From: CAXBOO01 sp963977425
Lineage (GTDB): Bacteria; Bacteroidota; Bacteroidia; Flavobacteriales_D; Luteibaculaceae
Length of the DNA: 64,000 nucleotides
Assembly (NCBI GenBank): GCA_963977425.1
Contig: CAXBOO010000002.1
Location: 248,001 to 312,000 of the forward strand
Reading direction: 5' to 3'
Shown: positions 43,663 to 54,543 of the stretch, piece after piece
Numbering within the stretch: the first letter of the stretch is position 1
Layout of the letters: every line of letters begins with the position of its first letter
Translations under genes and position numbers: made by a program
Notes under the pieces: generated by a model
Seen by the model: the letters and a program-made list of their open reading frames with translations, nothing else
Database searches by the model: none
What the model was told of the DNA's origin: nothing

Positions 43663-45888
43663 ATGCTAAAAAAATTAAGCCTTCTCATTTTATTGCTGTC
43701 AAGTACATTACTTAGTGCTCAGCAAAAAATAGGTTTGGTTCTTAGTGGTGGTGGTGCAGCCGGCTTAGCCCACATCGGGGTATTGAAGGCATTGGAAGAA
43801 AAACAAATACCAATCGATAATATTTCAGGCACAAGTATGGGAGCTCTCATTGGCTCCATGTACGCTAGTGGTTATTCAATAGATGAAATCACAAAAAACG
43901 TTTTGCATCCAGATTTCCAAGAAATTGCAAACGGCAAAATATCCTTGCACAAAAGTCATTTTTGGAAGTCAGATGACGAAAAATCTGAGTTCATTCGTTG
44001 GTCTTTCAACCCAAAACATACGCTAGAACAAAACATACCCAAGTATGTTGTCAACAGCAACAATCTTGAAAAGGAACTGAGTTCGTTTTTGTTTGCCCCA
44101 GAACTGATAATTCAAGGTGATTTCAACCAACTACCCATCCCCTTTATTTGCACAGCTTCGCTTATTCAAGACAAGCAATCCAAAGTCTTCCAATCAGGAT
44201 CTTTAATACAAGCCGTAAGAGCTAGTTTAAGCTACCCATTTTATTTCCCAGCATTCTCGGTCAACGATACGGTTTACTTTGATGGAGGGCTTTATAACAA
44301 CTTCCCTATACAACCCAGCATAGATCTTTTCGAAAACGATTTTTATATAGGATCAAATGTATCGTACAACTACGATAGCCCAAGTGAAGACGATGTAATT
44401 GAGCAACTCAAAAACATGTTAGTGGCCAAAACGGAATATTCACTTCTTAACCAAAAGGGTATATTAATAGAACCCGAAACCAACAGTGGCACATTTGATT
44501 TCAGCACACCTCAAGAACAAATAGATTCTGGGTATTCTGCTGCAATAAAACAATTAAAAGGAATTATAGGCGATAGCGTAAAGTTTAAAATACAAAATGA
44601 ACGACGCCAAGCCTTTAGAGAGATTTGCACTATTTATAGAGAAAAAACACTTCCGTCGAAAGGGCAGTTTTTAAGAACCGATAAAAAAGCTAAAATAAAA
44701 GTCAGTGCAATTCAAGAAGCATTATCTGAATTTCATTCAGACCCGTTTATCGATCGTTACTACGCCTATATTATTGATAGCACTGTAATCTTTGAAAAGC
44801 GATTTAAAGAACCGTTTGAATTGAAGTTAGGTGGAAATATTTCGAGCAAACCAGTAAGCTCAGGATTCGCCCAATTGAAATACCGAAATATTTCACAAAT
44901 ACCATTGTTAGCCATTGCCAATGTACATTTTGGAAAATTCTATAGTTCAGCTCATGCGGGTTTGAAATTTTACTTCTATGGTCCTAAACGACCGTATATT
45001 TTAAGTACGAATTACACTCTTAATCGTTGGGATTACTTCAACAGTAAGGCAACTTTTTCACAAAAAACAGTTCCACCCTTTGTTATCTTTTCAGATGATT
45101 TTTTCTCAACCTCTTTATCAAGAAGTTTTGGAAAAAGCGGGAAAATTTCTATTGATATGAAAGTTGGTAAACAACGAGCATATTATTATTTAGATGATAA
45201 TTTTTCAGGCTCCGACACCAGTGACATCAGTACTTGGACAGGAGTTAGTCCAAAACTTACACTCGAGCACAACACACTCAATTCACAAATTTATCCAAGC
45301 AAAGGAAGTCATATAAAAGCTTCGTTTACTATTTTAAATGGAAAGGAAAGTTACATCCCTGGTAATACTTCCATCGCTTCAGATGAAGCTGAGCATATTC
45401 TTAATTGGAAAAAATACGACCTTGAAGCAAGACAATTTTTTACTGTCAATGATGGATTTATAGGGTTTGGTGCCATGATGAGCATCAACACCGATTTTGA
45501 GTTTCAAAATTTTAGAGCTACACAACTATTTTCAAGCAAATTTCAACCTGTACAAGAGATGTTGAGTTTTTATGCTGATGATTTCCAAGCAACAAAATTT
45601 GTTTCGCCTATTTTAAGTTTTGGGATTACCCCCAATGATAAATGGCAAGTAAGAAACGATTTTTACTATTTCCAAAACATCAACCCCATTGAACAAGGAA
45701 TAGCTCAAACTAGCTTGATTGGACCTACTTTTCCAAAAGGACAACCTGTAAATTCCTTTACTTGTTTTTATAAAACACCCTTTGGAAGAGCCTCAATAAG
45801 CCTAAATTATTTTTCAGGCTTATCGAAACCATTCTCAGTAATGTTCAATTTTGGAGATATTATCTTCAATAAACGTTTCTTCAATTAA
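43663..45888 (+). CDS. Patatin-like phospholipase with C-terminal outer-membrane barrel
   Basis: 741 residues. Signal peptide KKLSLLILLLSSTLLSAQ. The patatin domain carries the oxyanion loop SGGGAAGLAHIG, nucleophile Ser58 in GTSMG and catalytic Asp207 in DGGLYNNFP. After ~320 residues the sequence becomes a series of amphipathic strands, as in the BamA/TamA-like barrel of PlpD-type (type Vd) autotransporters, with a POTRA-like link in between. It probably sits in the outer membrane with the lipase domain at one face. ATG follows the BtuF-like stop directly. Ends convergently on the DUF3467 gene with a 4-base overlap. Confidence 0.88.
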   Translation: MLKKLSLLILLLSSTLLSAQQKIGLVLSGGGAAGLAHIGVLKALEEKQIPIDNISGTSMGALIGSMYASGYSIDEITKNVLHPDFQEIANGKISLHKSHFWKSDDEKSEFIRWSFNPKHTLEQNIPKYVVNSNNLEKELSSFLFAPELIIQGDFNQLPIPFICTASLIQDKQSKVFQSGSLIQAVRASLSYPFYFPAFSVNDTVYFDGGLYNNFPIQPSIDLFENDFYIGSNVSYNYDSPSEDDVIEQLKNMLVAKTEYSLLNQKGILIEPETNSGTFDFSTPQEQIDSGYSAAIKQLKGIIGDSVKFKIQNERRQAFREICTIYREKTLPSKGQFLRTDKKAKIKVSAIQEALSEFHSDPFIDRYYAYIIDSTVIFEKRFKEPFELKLGGNISSKPVSSGFAQLKYRNISQIPLLAIANVHFGKFYSSAHAGLKFYFYGPKRPYILSTNYTLNRWDYFNSKATFSQKTVPPFVIFSDDFFSTSLSRSFGKSGKISIDMKVGKQRAYYYLDDNFSGSDTSDISTWTGVSPKLTLEHNTLNSQIYPSKGSHIKASFTILNGKESYIPGNTSIASDEAEHILNWKKYDLEARQFFTVNDGFIGFGAMMSINTDFEFQNFRATQLFSSKFQPVQEMLSFYADDFQATKFVSPILSFGITPNDKWQVRNDFYYFQNINPIEQGIAQTSLIGPTFPKGQPVNSFTCFYKTPFGRASISLNYFSGLSKPFSVMFNFGDIIFNKRFFN

Positions 45889-46214
45889 GCTTCAGTAGCT
45901 GGACCTCCAAAATTCATTGGAAAGTGAACGTTTTCTTGCTCTTGCCCTGCATTGGTAGGTATAGGGCCATTGGCTTTTTCGTATTTAGCAATATTATCGT
46001 TCAAAGCTGCCATCAAACGTTTTGCATGGAAAGGGCTTAGAATTACTCGCGATTGAACTTTGGCTTTAGGTACACCAGGTACCACACGAACAAAGTCCAA
46101 TACAAACTCAGAAAATGAGTGCGTAATGATTGCCAGGTTGGAGTATTTTCCTTCAGCAAGTTCTTCGGTTAATTCTATGTTTAATCTGTTTTCGTTGTTT
46201 TCTTTATTTGCCAT
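45885..46214 (-). CDS. DUF3467 domain protein
   Basis: 109 residues, soluble, no signal peptide. LAEGKYSNLAIITHSFSEFVLDF, RVVPGVPKAKVQSRVILSPF and HAKRLMAALNDNIAKYE match the DUF3467 family as I know it. That family is widespread in Bacteroidota and its function is unknown. It lies downstream of rpoC on the same strand, beyond the rpoC terminator, so it may receive read-through transcription. Confidence 0.8.
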   Translation of the reverse strand: MANKENNENRLNIELTEELAEGKYSNLAIITHSFSEFVLDFVRVVPGVPKAKVQSRVILSPFHAKRLMAALNDNIAKYEKANGPIPTNAGQEQENVHFPMNFGGPATEA

Positions 46215-46231
46215 AGCAGTAAAATTACATT

Positions 46232-46260
46232 AAAAAAAAACCCGCACAAGGCGGGTTTTT
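46232..46260 (-). terminator. Intrinsic terminator after rpoC
   Basis: On the minus strand AACCCGC (complement of 46251-46257) pairs with GCGGGTT (complement of 46239-46245), followed by nine T. It begins about 20 bases after the rpoC stop and ends 18 bases before the DUF3467 start. A-runs on the left and T-runs on the right mean it could work on the plus strand too. Confidence 0.88.
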
Positions 46261-46280
46261 AAGTGAGTTATAAACTAATA

Positions 46281-49200
46281 TTAGTTACGATCTTCCATTG
46301 GTTGTTTAACAATCAGAGCGTCTTCAATAGACTCTCCACCGTCAAGTTTAGCTTGAAGATCTGTCTTGTTAGCAACTTGCATACCGTTGAATACTCTTGC
46401 TCCAGAACCAGCCGGAATCAAGTGACCAACAATAACGTTTTCTTTAAGACCCAATAAATGATCTTGCTTACCTCTAATAGCAGCTGAGTTCAATATTTTG
46501 GTGGTCTCTTGGAAAGATGCCGCAGAGATGAAACTATCTGTTTGAAGTGATGCTCTTGTAATACCTAATAGTTTCGGGCTAGCCGTTGCAGGTACAGTAT
46601 CACGAGCTTCAACAGGAGCTAAATCTTTACGTTTAAGTTGAGTGTTTTCGTCACGTAAACGACGTGCAGATATAATCTGTCCACTTTTTAAAGTTTCAGA
46701 TGCACCCGGATCGGTAACAATTTTCTTACCAAATATTTCTGCATTTTCAGAGAAGAAGTCCAAACGGTTAACAGATTCGTTTTGCAACAAACGAGTATCA
46801 CCAGAATCTAGAACATCAACTTTACGCATCATTTGACGTACAATTACTTCAAAGTGCTTATCGTTAATCTTCACACCCTGCAAACGATATACTTCTTGTA
46901 CTTCGTTTACTAAGTATTCTTGAACGGCCTTACTACCTTTAATTTTCAAGATATCAGACGGTGTAATTGCACCATCAGATAGTGGGCTACCCGCTTTGAT
47001 GAAGTCATTTTCTTGAACCAAAATGTGTTTAGAAAGAGATACTAAGTATTTCTTAATCTCACCAGTTTTAGATTCTACTATGATTTCACGGTTACCACGT
47101 TTAATTTTTGGTCCGTAAGAAACGTATCCATCAATTTCTGAAACAACCGCTGGGTTAGTTGGGTTACGTGCTTCAAATAATTCTTGAACACGAGGTAGAC
47201 CACCGGTAATATCACCCGTTTTTCCTGATACTCTAGGAATTTTAGCGATGATTTCACCCATTTTCACTGTATCACCAGTGTTGATGTTAAGGTGAGCTCC
47301 AACAGGAATAGAGTAAGTTTTAATAATTTCTTTCTCTTTACCTCTTACGATATTGATGTAAGGAAGTTTTTTCTTATCTCTTGTTTCTGTAACAACTTTT
47401 TCCTTAAATCCAGTTTGCTCATCAACTTCTTCGCGAACTGTAAGACCTTCTTCGATGTTTACGAATTGGATTTTACCTTCTACTTCAGAAAGCATTACTG
47501 CGTTGTATGGATCCCACTTACAGATAGCGTCATCTTTTTCAAGAATATCACCAGATTTTTTCAATAAGATAGAACCATAAGGAATGTTGTTGTTACTTAA
47601 TACAACACCCGTTTTAGGATCGATGATTTTAGCTTCAGAGTTACGGTTAATTACAACCTCAACTTTATCGCCATTATCTTCAACACGTGTAACTGTTCTA
47701 AGATCTTCTATTTCTAGTAAACCTTTATTCTTAGTCTTTAAAGAAGACTCATCTGTTACGTTAGATGCAGTACCCCCTACGTGGAATGTACGAAGTGTAA
47801 GCTGTGTACCTGGTTCACCAATAGACTGTGCGGCAATTACACCTACAGCTTCACCCATTTGAACCATAAAGTTGTTCGCTAGGTTGGTACCATAACATTT
47901 AGCACAAATACCTTTTTCGTTTTCACAAGTAAGAACCGAACGAATTTCAACTTCGTCGATGCCTGCTTTTTCGATTTCGGCAGCTATTTCTAAGGTAATT
48001 TCATCACCAGCAGCAACAATAACTTCATCTGTTTCAGAATTAACAACATCAACAACAGGTGTTCTACCCACTATTCTTTCTGCAAGTCCTTCAACAATTT
48101 CATCGTTTTTAACCAATGGAGAAGCAACAATACCACGTAGTGTTCCGCAATCTTCTGTAGAAACGACAACATCTTGAGCTACATCTACCAAACGACGAGT
48201 CAAATAACCCGCATCGGCAGTTTTCAATGCTGTATCGGCCAAACCTTTACGCGCACCGTGAGTTGAGATAAAGTACTCCAATACTGATAGACCTTCTTTA
48301 AAGTTGGCCAAAATTGGGTTTTCGATAATCTCTTGTCCTGAAGCACCAGATTTTTGCGGTTTCGCCATCAATCCACGCATTCCAGAAAGCTGACGAATTT
48401 GCTCTTTCGATCCACGAGCTCCAGAGTCAAACATCATATAGATTGAGTTGAACCCTTGTCTGTCGTTTTTCAAATTCTCCATCAACGTATTCGTCAATTT
48501 CGAGTTGGTGTGTGTCCAGATATCAATAATTTGGTTGTAACGCTCGTTGTTGGTAATAAGACCCATTGAATAGTTGGTCATAACCTCAGCTACTTGTTTA
48601 GTAGCAGCATCCACTAAAATATCTTTCTCCTTAGGAATGATTACATCAGATAAGTTGAAAGAAAGTCCACCTTTAAAGGCTGACATAAATCCAAGTTCTT
48701 TGATATCATCCAAGAATTGAGCTGTTTTTGCGATACCAACACTTTTCAATACGTGACCAATGATGTTACGCAATGCCTTTTTAGTAAGGTTTTCGTTGAT
48801 ATAACCAGCGCCTTCAGGTACTCTCTCATTAAAGAGAACACGACCTGTAGTAGTTTCAATGATTTCAGATTTCAATTCTCCGTCTGCATCTTTAAACTCT
48901 CTACGAAGTTTAATGAATGCGTGAAGATCCAAAGCTTTTTCGTTGTAAGCTATATTTACTTCTTCAGCAGAATAGAACGTTTTGCCTTCACCTTTTACTA
49001 TTTCTTCTGGAGTAGATTTTTTACCCTTAGAGATGTAGTAAAGACCCAAAACCATATCCTGAGATGGTACCGCAATCGGTGCACCGTTGGCAGGGTTAAG
49101 GATGTTGTGAGATGCCAACATTAACATTTGGGCTTCCAAAATTGCCGCATTACCAAGTGGTAAATGCACAGCCATCTGGTCACCATCGAAATCGGCGTTG

Positions 49201-50621
49201 AAGGCAGTACAAGCTAGTGGATGCAATTGGATAGCTTTTCCTTCGATCATTCTCGGTTGGAAAGCTTGAATACCCAAACGGTGAAGCGTTGGAGCACGGT
49301 TTAGTAGTACTGGATGTCCTTTAAGAACGTTTTCCAATATTTCCCAAACGATTGGCTCTTTATCCTCAACTATCTTTTTAGCTAACTTAACTGTAGATGT
49401 TACACCACGTTGAATAAGCTTACGGATAATAAACGGTTTGTATAGCTCAGCAGCCATGTCCTTTGGAATACCGCATTCGTGTAGTTTCAAACTTGGTCCT
49501 ACAACAATTACAGAACGAGCAGAATAATCCACACGTTTACCCAAAAGGTTCATACGGAAACGACCTTGCTTACCTTTCAATGAATCTGAAAGAGATTTAA
49601 GCGGACGTTGATCCTTAGATTTTACAGCTGATGCCTTTTTAGAGTTATCGAACAATGAATCGACAGCCTCTTGCAACATACGCTTCTCGTTACGTAAGAT
49701 AACTTCGGGAGCGCGGATTTCAACTAACTTTTTAAGACGGTTGTTACGAATAATAACCCTTCTGTAAAGTTCGTTCAAATCGGAAGTTGCGAAACGACCA
49801 CCATCCAATGGCAATAACGGACGAAGTTCTGGTGGAATAACCGGTACTTCTTTGATAATCATCCATTCTGGACGGTTCTCAATATGCTTGTTAGCGCCTT
49901 TGAAAGCTTCAACTACCTGAAGACGTTTAAGAGCCTCAGATTTTCTTTGTTGTGAAGTTTCATTAGCTGCTTTGTCTCTTAATTCAAAAGCAAGGTCTTC
50001 AAGGTTGATTCTAGACAATAATGATTCTAGAGCCTCTGCACCCATTTTAGCCACAAACTTGTTTGGATCTAATTCATCCAACATTCTGTTTTCTTGTGGC
50101 AAAACATCTAGAATATCTAAATACTCTTCTTCAGAAAGGAAATCCAAACGGTTCAATGGAGCACCATCGGTATTGGTTGCATTTCCTGGATTGATTACTA
50201 CATACTTTTCGTAGTAAACAATAGATTGCAAAGTTTTAGTAGGCAAACCTAAAAGGTGACCTATTTTACTTGGCAATGATTTAAAGAACCATATGTGAGC
50301 AACAGGTACTACCAATGAAATGTGTCCCATGCGTTCGCGACGCACTTTTTTGTCGGTAACTTCTACCCCACAACGGTCACATATAATGCCACGGTAACGT
50401 ACACGTTTGTACTTACCACAAGCACATTCGTATGACTTTACTGGTCCAAAGATTTTTTCGCAGAACAATCCGTCGCGCTCTGGTTTAAGCGTACGATAGT
50501 TGATTGTTTCTGGCTTAGTAACCTCACCAGAAGACAGATTTTTGATCTGTTCTGGAGAAGCTAAACTAATGGTTATTGTATTAAACCTTTTTGGTTCTTT
50601 TTTATCTCTTGTGTACGACAT
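46281..50621 (-). CDS. rpoC: DNA-directed RNA polymerase subunit beta'
   Basis: 1446 residues. The zinc-ribbon CACGKYKRVRYRG with CDRCGVE is at the N-terminus. The catalytic NADFDGDQMAVHLPL, the bridge-helix region near GARGSKEQIRQLSGMRGLM and the second zinc site (CENEKGICAKCYG) are all intact. The large insertion typical of some Proteobacteria is not evident. Forms the active-site cleft with RpoB. Starts 20 bases after the rpoB stop. Several long open frames on the opposite strand are only shadows of this gene. Confidence 0.99.
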   Translation of the reverse strand: MSYTRDKKEPKRFNTITISLASPEQIKNLSSGEVTKPETINYRTLKPERDGLFCEKIFGPVKSYECACGKYKRVRYRGIICDRCGVEVTDKKVRRERMGHISLVVPVAHIWFFKSLPSKIGHLLGLPTKTLQSIVYYEKYVVINPGNATNTDGAPLNRLDFLSEEEYLDILDVLPQENRMLDELDPNKFVAKMGAEALESLLSRINLEDLAFELRDKAANETSQQRKSEALKRLQVVEAFKGANKHIENRPEWMIIKEVPVIPPELRPLLPLDGGRFATSDLNELYRRVIIRNNRLKKLVEIRAPEVILRNEKRMLQEAVDSLFDNSKKASAVKSKDQRPLKSLSDSLKGKQGRFRMNLLGKRVDYSARSVIVVGPSLKLHECGIPKDMAAELYKPFIIRKLIQRGVTSTVKLAKKIVEDKEPIVWEILENVLKGHPVLLNRAPTLHRLGIQAFQPRMIEGKAIQLHPLACTAFNADFDGDQMAVHLPLGNAAILEAQMLMLASHNILNPANGAPIAVPSQDMVLGLYYISKGKKSTPEEIVKGEGKTFYSAEEVNIAYNEKALDLHAFIKLRREFKDADGELKSEIIETTTGRVLFNERVPEGAGYINENLTKKALRNIIGHVLKSVGIAKTAQFLDDIKELGFMSAFKGGLSFNLSDVIIPKEKDILVDAATKQVAEVMTNYSMGLITNNERYNQIIDIWTHTNSKLTNTLMENLKNDRQGFNSIYMMFDSGARGSKEQIRQLSGMRGLMAKPQKSGASGQEIIENPILANFKEGLSVLEYFISTHGARKGLADTALKTADAGYLTRRLVDVAQDVVVSTEDCGTLRGIVASPLVKNDEIVEGLAERIVGRTPVVDVVNSETDEVIVAAGDEITLEIAAEIEKAGIDEVEIRSVLTCENEKGICAKCYGTNLANNFMVQMGEAVGVIAAQSIGEPGTQLTLRTFHVGGTASNVTDESSLKTKNKGLLEIEDLRTVTRVEDNGDKVEVVINRNSEAKIIDPKTGVVLSNNNIPYGSILLKKSGDILEKDDAICKWDPYNAVMLSEVEGKIQFVNIEEGLTVREEVDEQTGFKEKVVTETRDKKKLPYINIVRGKEKEIIKTYSIPVGAHLNINTGDTVKMGEIIAKIPRVSGKTGDITGGLPRVQELFEARNPTNPAVVSEIDGYVSYGPKIKRGNREIIVESKTGEIKKYLVSLSKHILVQENDFIKAGSPLSDGAITPSDILKIKGSKAVQEYLVNEVQEVYRLQGVKINDKHFEVIVRQMMRKVDVLDSGDTRLLQNESVNRLDFFSENAEIFGKKIVTDPGASETLKSGQIISARRLRDENTQLKRKDLAPVEARDTVPATASPKLLGITRASLQTDSFISAASFQETTKILNSAAIRGKQDHLLGLKENVIVGHLIPAGSGARVFNGMQVANKTDLQAKLDGGESIEDALIVKQPMEDRN

Positions 50622-50640
50622 TTAAATTCAATAAAAAGGG

Positions 50641-53600
50641 TTAGTCAAGTGTGATGCTAAGACCTAGGCCACGCAATTCGTGCAACAATACATTGAACGA
50701 TTCTGGTAGTCCTGGTTCTGGTATCACGTCTCCTTTTACTATAGCTTCATAAGCTTTTGCTCTACCCATTACATCATCCGATTTAATGGTTAGGATCTCA
50801 CGTAGGATATTGGCTGCACCAAATGCTTCCAATGCCCATACTTCCATCTCACCAAAACGCTGTCCACCTTCTTGTGCTTTACCACCAAGAGGTTGCTGTG
50901 TAATCAATGAGTAAGGTCCTATAGAACGTGCGTGCATCTTATCATCTACCATGTGCGATAGCTTGATCATGTATATGATACCTACTGTTGCTGGTTGATC
51001 AAAACGCTCGCCTGTACCACCATCGTATAGGTAAGTTCTACCATAACGTGGAATACCAGCTTTGTCACTAAATTCATTTATTTGGTCAAGGGTAGCTCCA
51101 TCGAAAATAGGTGTTGCAAACTTCAACCCTAATTTTTCTCCAGCCCAACCTAGTACTGTTTCGTAAATCTGACCTAAGTTCATACGAGAAGGTACACCCA
51201 ATGGGTTCAATACGATATCAACAGGCGTTCCGTCTTCTAGGAATGGCATGTCTTCTTCTCTTACGATTTTAGCTACAATACCTTTGTTACCGTGACGCCC
51301 CGCCATCTTATCACCTACTTTTAGTTTACGTTTTTGAGCAACGTATACTTTTGCAAGTTGATTGGTGTTTTGTGGTAAATCATCTCCAACTTCCAACTGG
51401 AATTTAGAGCGGTTGTATGTACCTAACATGTCCGCGTTACGAATGTTGTAGTTATGAATGGCTGTTCTAACCATTGCATTAGACTCTTCGTTTTTCGTCC
51501 AATCTTTAGGATTTACTTCTGCATAAACTATACCTGAAAGTGCTTTATCGCTGAACTTAACACCTTTCTTGATCATTTCTACACCGTACTTATTGAATAC
51601 ACCGGCAGAATTGTTTCCTGTTAGAATGGTTTTAAGCTTAGCTACTAATGTTTGCTTCAATTCAGCTACATCAGTTTCGTATTGCTTTTTAAGTTTATCC
51701 AACTGTGGTTGAACCAATTTCTTGGCATCTTTATCTCCACGGTTAGCCTTCTTAAACAATTGTTTTTTGATAACAACACCACGGTTAGACCCTTTAGCAC
51801 GTAAAGAAGCATCTTTTGCATCACCCGCTTTGTCTCCAAAGATGGCACGTAATAATTTTTCTTCTGGTGTTGGATCGCTCTCACCTTTTGGTGTGATTTT
51901 ACCAATAATAACATCACCTGGTTCAACTTTAGCTCCAATTCTAATTAGACCGTAGTCATCTAGATCGGCAGTAGCTTCCTCAGAAACGTTTGGTAACTCA
52001 CGAGTAAACTCTTCTTTACCACGTGAAATATCTTTTACTTCAAGTGCGTGTTCTGAAATGTGTATCGATGTAAAAATATCATCACGTACTACTTTCTCAG
52101 AAATTACAATCGCATCCTCAAAGTTGTAACCTTTCCAAGGCATGAAGGCTACTTTAAGGTTTCGGCCAATAGCCAATTCACCTAATTGTGTAGCATATCC
52201 TTCACAAAGCACCATGTCTTTCAATACCTTATCGCCTTTTTTTACGATAGGACGAAGGTTGATACATGTACCTTGGTTGGTTCTTTTGAATTTAGTTAAA
52301 TCGTAACTTTTTACATTGCTACGGAAGCTTACTAATTCTTCTTGCTCAGTACGGGTGTACTCAATAGTAATCTTGTTAGCATCAACATAAATCACTTCAC
52401 CTGGTCCTTCAGCATTGATCAATACACGAGAATCTCTCGCTACTGATTTTTCAAGTCCTGTACCAACGATTGGTGACTGTGGTTGCAACAATGGAACCGA
52501 CTGACGCATCATGTTAGATCCCATCAAAGCACGGTTGGCATCATCATGCTCCAAGAAAGGAATCAATGAAGCTGCAATAGAAGCAATTTGGTTAGGAGCA
52601 ACGTCCATGAACTCCAACTTAGTTGGCGGTACAATCGGGAAGTCTCCTTCCATACGTGCTTTAACTGTTTCGTTTAAGAAATTACCCTTATCATCAGTTG
52701 GCGCATTAGCCTGAGCAATGGTTTTTTCGTCTTCTTCTTCAGCAGTTAAGTATCTTACTTCAGAGGTATTAACAACACCTTCTTTAACTTCTCTATAAGG
52801 AGTTTCGATGAAACCCATATCATTCACTTTTGCAAAAACACAAAGTGATGAAATCAAACCAATGTTTGGTCCTTCAGGAGTTTCAATTGTACATAAACGT
52901 CCGTAGTGAGTGTAGTGAACATCACGTACCTCGAAACCAGCTCTTTCACGTGTTAAACCACCTGGCCCTAGGGCAGACATTCTACGTTTGTGAGTTACCT
53001 CAGACAATGGATTGGTTTGATCCATGAATTGAGATAATTGATTTTGCGTAAAGAATGCATTTACAACAGATGATAATGTTTTAGCATTGATCAAATCTGA
53101 AGGTGTAAATACTTCGTTATCACGAACATTCATCTTATCACGAATGGTACGAGCCATACGTGTTAAACCTTTTGCAAACTCAGCATACAATTGCTCACCT
53201 ACTGTACGTACACGACGGTTAGATAAGTGGTCAATATCATCAACATCGGTTTTAGAGTTTTGCAACTCAATAAGGTACTTAAGGATAAGTACAATATCTT
53301 CCTTCGTTAATGTACGAGCTGAATTAGACTGATCAAGGCCTAATCTTTTGTTGATTCTATAACGACCAACTTCTCCTAAATCGTAACGAGTTTCAGAGAA
53401 AAATAATTTATCGATTGCGCTACGAGCCGTATCTAAATCTGGCGGTTCGCTGCTTCTCATTTGTCTGTAGATATACTCTACGGCTTCTTTTTCAGAGTTC
53501 GACTGATCCTTATTCAAGGTGTTAAAGATCATTGAGTACTCGTTAGAAGAAGCATCTTCTTTGTGACAGATAATGGTTTTGTTACCGCTTTCAAGGATAA

Positions 53601-54453
53601 GCTCTAAATGCTCATCTTCTACAACAGTATCACGATCAATTAAGATCTCGTTTCTTTCAATTGAAAGTAACTCACCAGTTTCTTCGTCAACTATATCTTC
53701 AACCCATGTTTTAAGAACACGTGCTGCTAATCTTCTACCTAATAATTTTTTGATGCCTGTTTTGGTAACTTTTACCTCATCAGCCAATCCGAACAAGTCA
53801 AGAATTTGACGGTCGGTTTCATACCCAACAGCACGTAATAGTGTTGTTACAGGTAACTTTTTCTTTCTATCGATATAAGCGTAAAGTACGTGGTTGATAT
53901 CGGTAGTAAACTCAATCCAAGATCCTTTGAAAGGGATGATACGAGCAGAGTACAATTTAGTACCGTTGCTATGGAAAGATTGAGAAAAGAATACACCAGG
54001 TGAACGGTGTAATTGAGAAACGATAACACGTTCAGCTCCATTTATAACAAATGAACCTTTCGGCGTCATGTATGGGATATTCCCTAAAAATACTGATTGC
54101 TCAGTTGTTTCGAAATCTTCGTGCTCTTCGTCAGTACAGTACAGACGTAGCTTTGCTTTAAGGGGTACTTGGTAAGAAAGTCCACGTTCCATACACTCTT
54201 CTATAGAGTATTTGGGTGGATCTACGAAGTAATCCAGGAATTCTAAAACGAATTGTCCTCTTTGATCACTAATTGGAAAGTTTTCACTAAAAACCTTAAA
54301 AAGGCCCTCTGTTTGTCTATCCTCTGGGTTCGTTTCTAATTGAAAGAACTCTTTAAAGGACTTGAGCTGTATTTCCAAAAAATCAGGGTGATCAACCGCT
54401 GAATTAAAGGTAGCAAAGGAGTGTCTATTTTGTACGTTCACCGAAGTTGTCAA
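50641..54453 (-). CDS. rpoB: DNA-directed RNA polymerase subunit beta
   Basis: 1270 residues. The rifampicin-binding region (FFTQNQLSQFMDQTNPLSEV, THKRRMSALGPGGL) is wild-type-like. GRNLKVAFMPWKGYNFEDAI and KMAGRHGNKGIV near the active centre and the C-terminal ARSIGPYSLITQQPLGGKAQ are typical. It is the catalytic-core partner of RpoC. A strong hairpin lies in the 110 bases between rplL and this gene, so its expression is probably set partly by attenuation. Confidence 0.99.
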   Translation of the reverse strand: MTTSVNVQNRHSFATFNSAVDHPDFLEIQLKSFKEFFQLETNPEDRQTEGLFKVFSENFPISDQRGQFVLEFLDYFVDPPKYSIEECMERGLSYQVPLKAKLRLYCTDEEHEDFETTEQSVFLGNIPYMTPKGSFVINGAERVIVSQLHRSPGVFFSQSFHSNGTKLYSARIIPFKGSWIEFTTDINHVLYAYIDRKKKLPVTTLLRAVGYETDRQILDLFGLADEVKVTKTGIKKLLGRRLAARVLKTWVEDIVDEETGELLSIERNEILIDRDTVVEDEHLELILESGNKTIICHKEDASSNEYSMIFNTLNKDQSNSEKEAVEYIYRQMRSSEPPDLDTARSAIDKLFFSETRYDLGEVGRYRINKRLGLDQSNSARTLTKEDIVLILKYLIELQNSKTDVDDIDHLSNRRVRTVGEQLYAEFAKGLTRMARTIRDKMNVRDNEVFTPSDLINAKTLSSVVNAFFTQNQLSQFMDQTNPLSEVTHKRRMSALGPGGLTRERAGFEVRDVHYTHYGRLCTIETPEGPNIGLISSLCVFAKVNDMGFIETPYREVKEGVVNTSEVRYLTAEEEDEKTIAQANAPTDDKGNFLNETVKARMEGDFPIVPPTKLEFMDVAPNQIASIAASLIPFLEHDDANRALMGSNMMRQSVPLLQPQSPIVGTGLEKSVARDSRVLINAEGPGEVIYVDANKITIEYTRTEQEELVSFRSNVKSYDLTKFKRTNQGTCINLRPIVKKGDKVLKDMVLCEGYATQLGELAIGRNLKVAFMPWKGYNFEDAIVISEKVVRDDIFTSIHISEHALEVKDISRGKEEFTRELPNVSEEATADLDDYGLIRIGAKVEPGDVIIGKITPKGESDPTPEEKLLRAIFGDKAGDAKDASLRAKGSNRGVVIKKQLFKKANRGDKDAKKLVQPQLDKLKKQYETDVAELKQTLVAKLKTILTGNNSAGVFNKYGVEMIKKGVKFSDKALSGIVYAEVNPKDWTKNEESNAMVRTAIHNYNIRNADMLGTYNRSKFQLEVGDDLPQNTNQLAKVYVAQKRKLKVGDKMAGRHGNKGIVAKIVREEDMPFLEDGTPVDIVLNPLGVPSRMNLGQIYETVLGWAGEKLGLKFATPIFDGATLDQINEFSDKAGIPRYGRTYLYDGGTGERFDQPATVGIIYMIKLSHMVDDKMHARSIGPYSLITQQPLGGKAQEGGQRFGEMEVWALEAFGAANILREILTIKSDDVMGRAKAYEAIVKGDVIPEPGLPESFNVLLHELRGLGLSITLD

Positions 54454-54493
54454 GATATATGCTTTTTAAACCTAATAAATTTTTACACAAAAA

Positions 54494-54531
54494 GGTTTGA
54501 GCCGCGTACCCAATGGATACGCGGCCAAACC
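54494..54531 (-). terminator. rplL-rpoB hairpin, probable attenuator
   Basis: On the minus strand an outer 6-bp stem (GGTTTG with CAAACC) stacks, across one bulged T, on an 11-bp GC-rich stem (54501-54511 with 54515-54525, one G-T pair) with a three-base loop. Five T follow at 54489-54493. It lies about 35 bases upstream of the rpoB start. A partial terminator at this junction is known in E. coli, where most transcripts stop after rplL. Confidence 0.75.
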
Positions 54532-54543
54532 ATAAAATAATTT

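Noticed and set aside
46642..54041. Many open frames of 60-135 codons on both strands inside rpoC and rpoB
   Set aside because: They are shadows of two unmistakable genes, lack family features and have no promoters or plausible starts.
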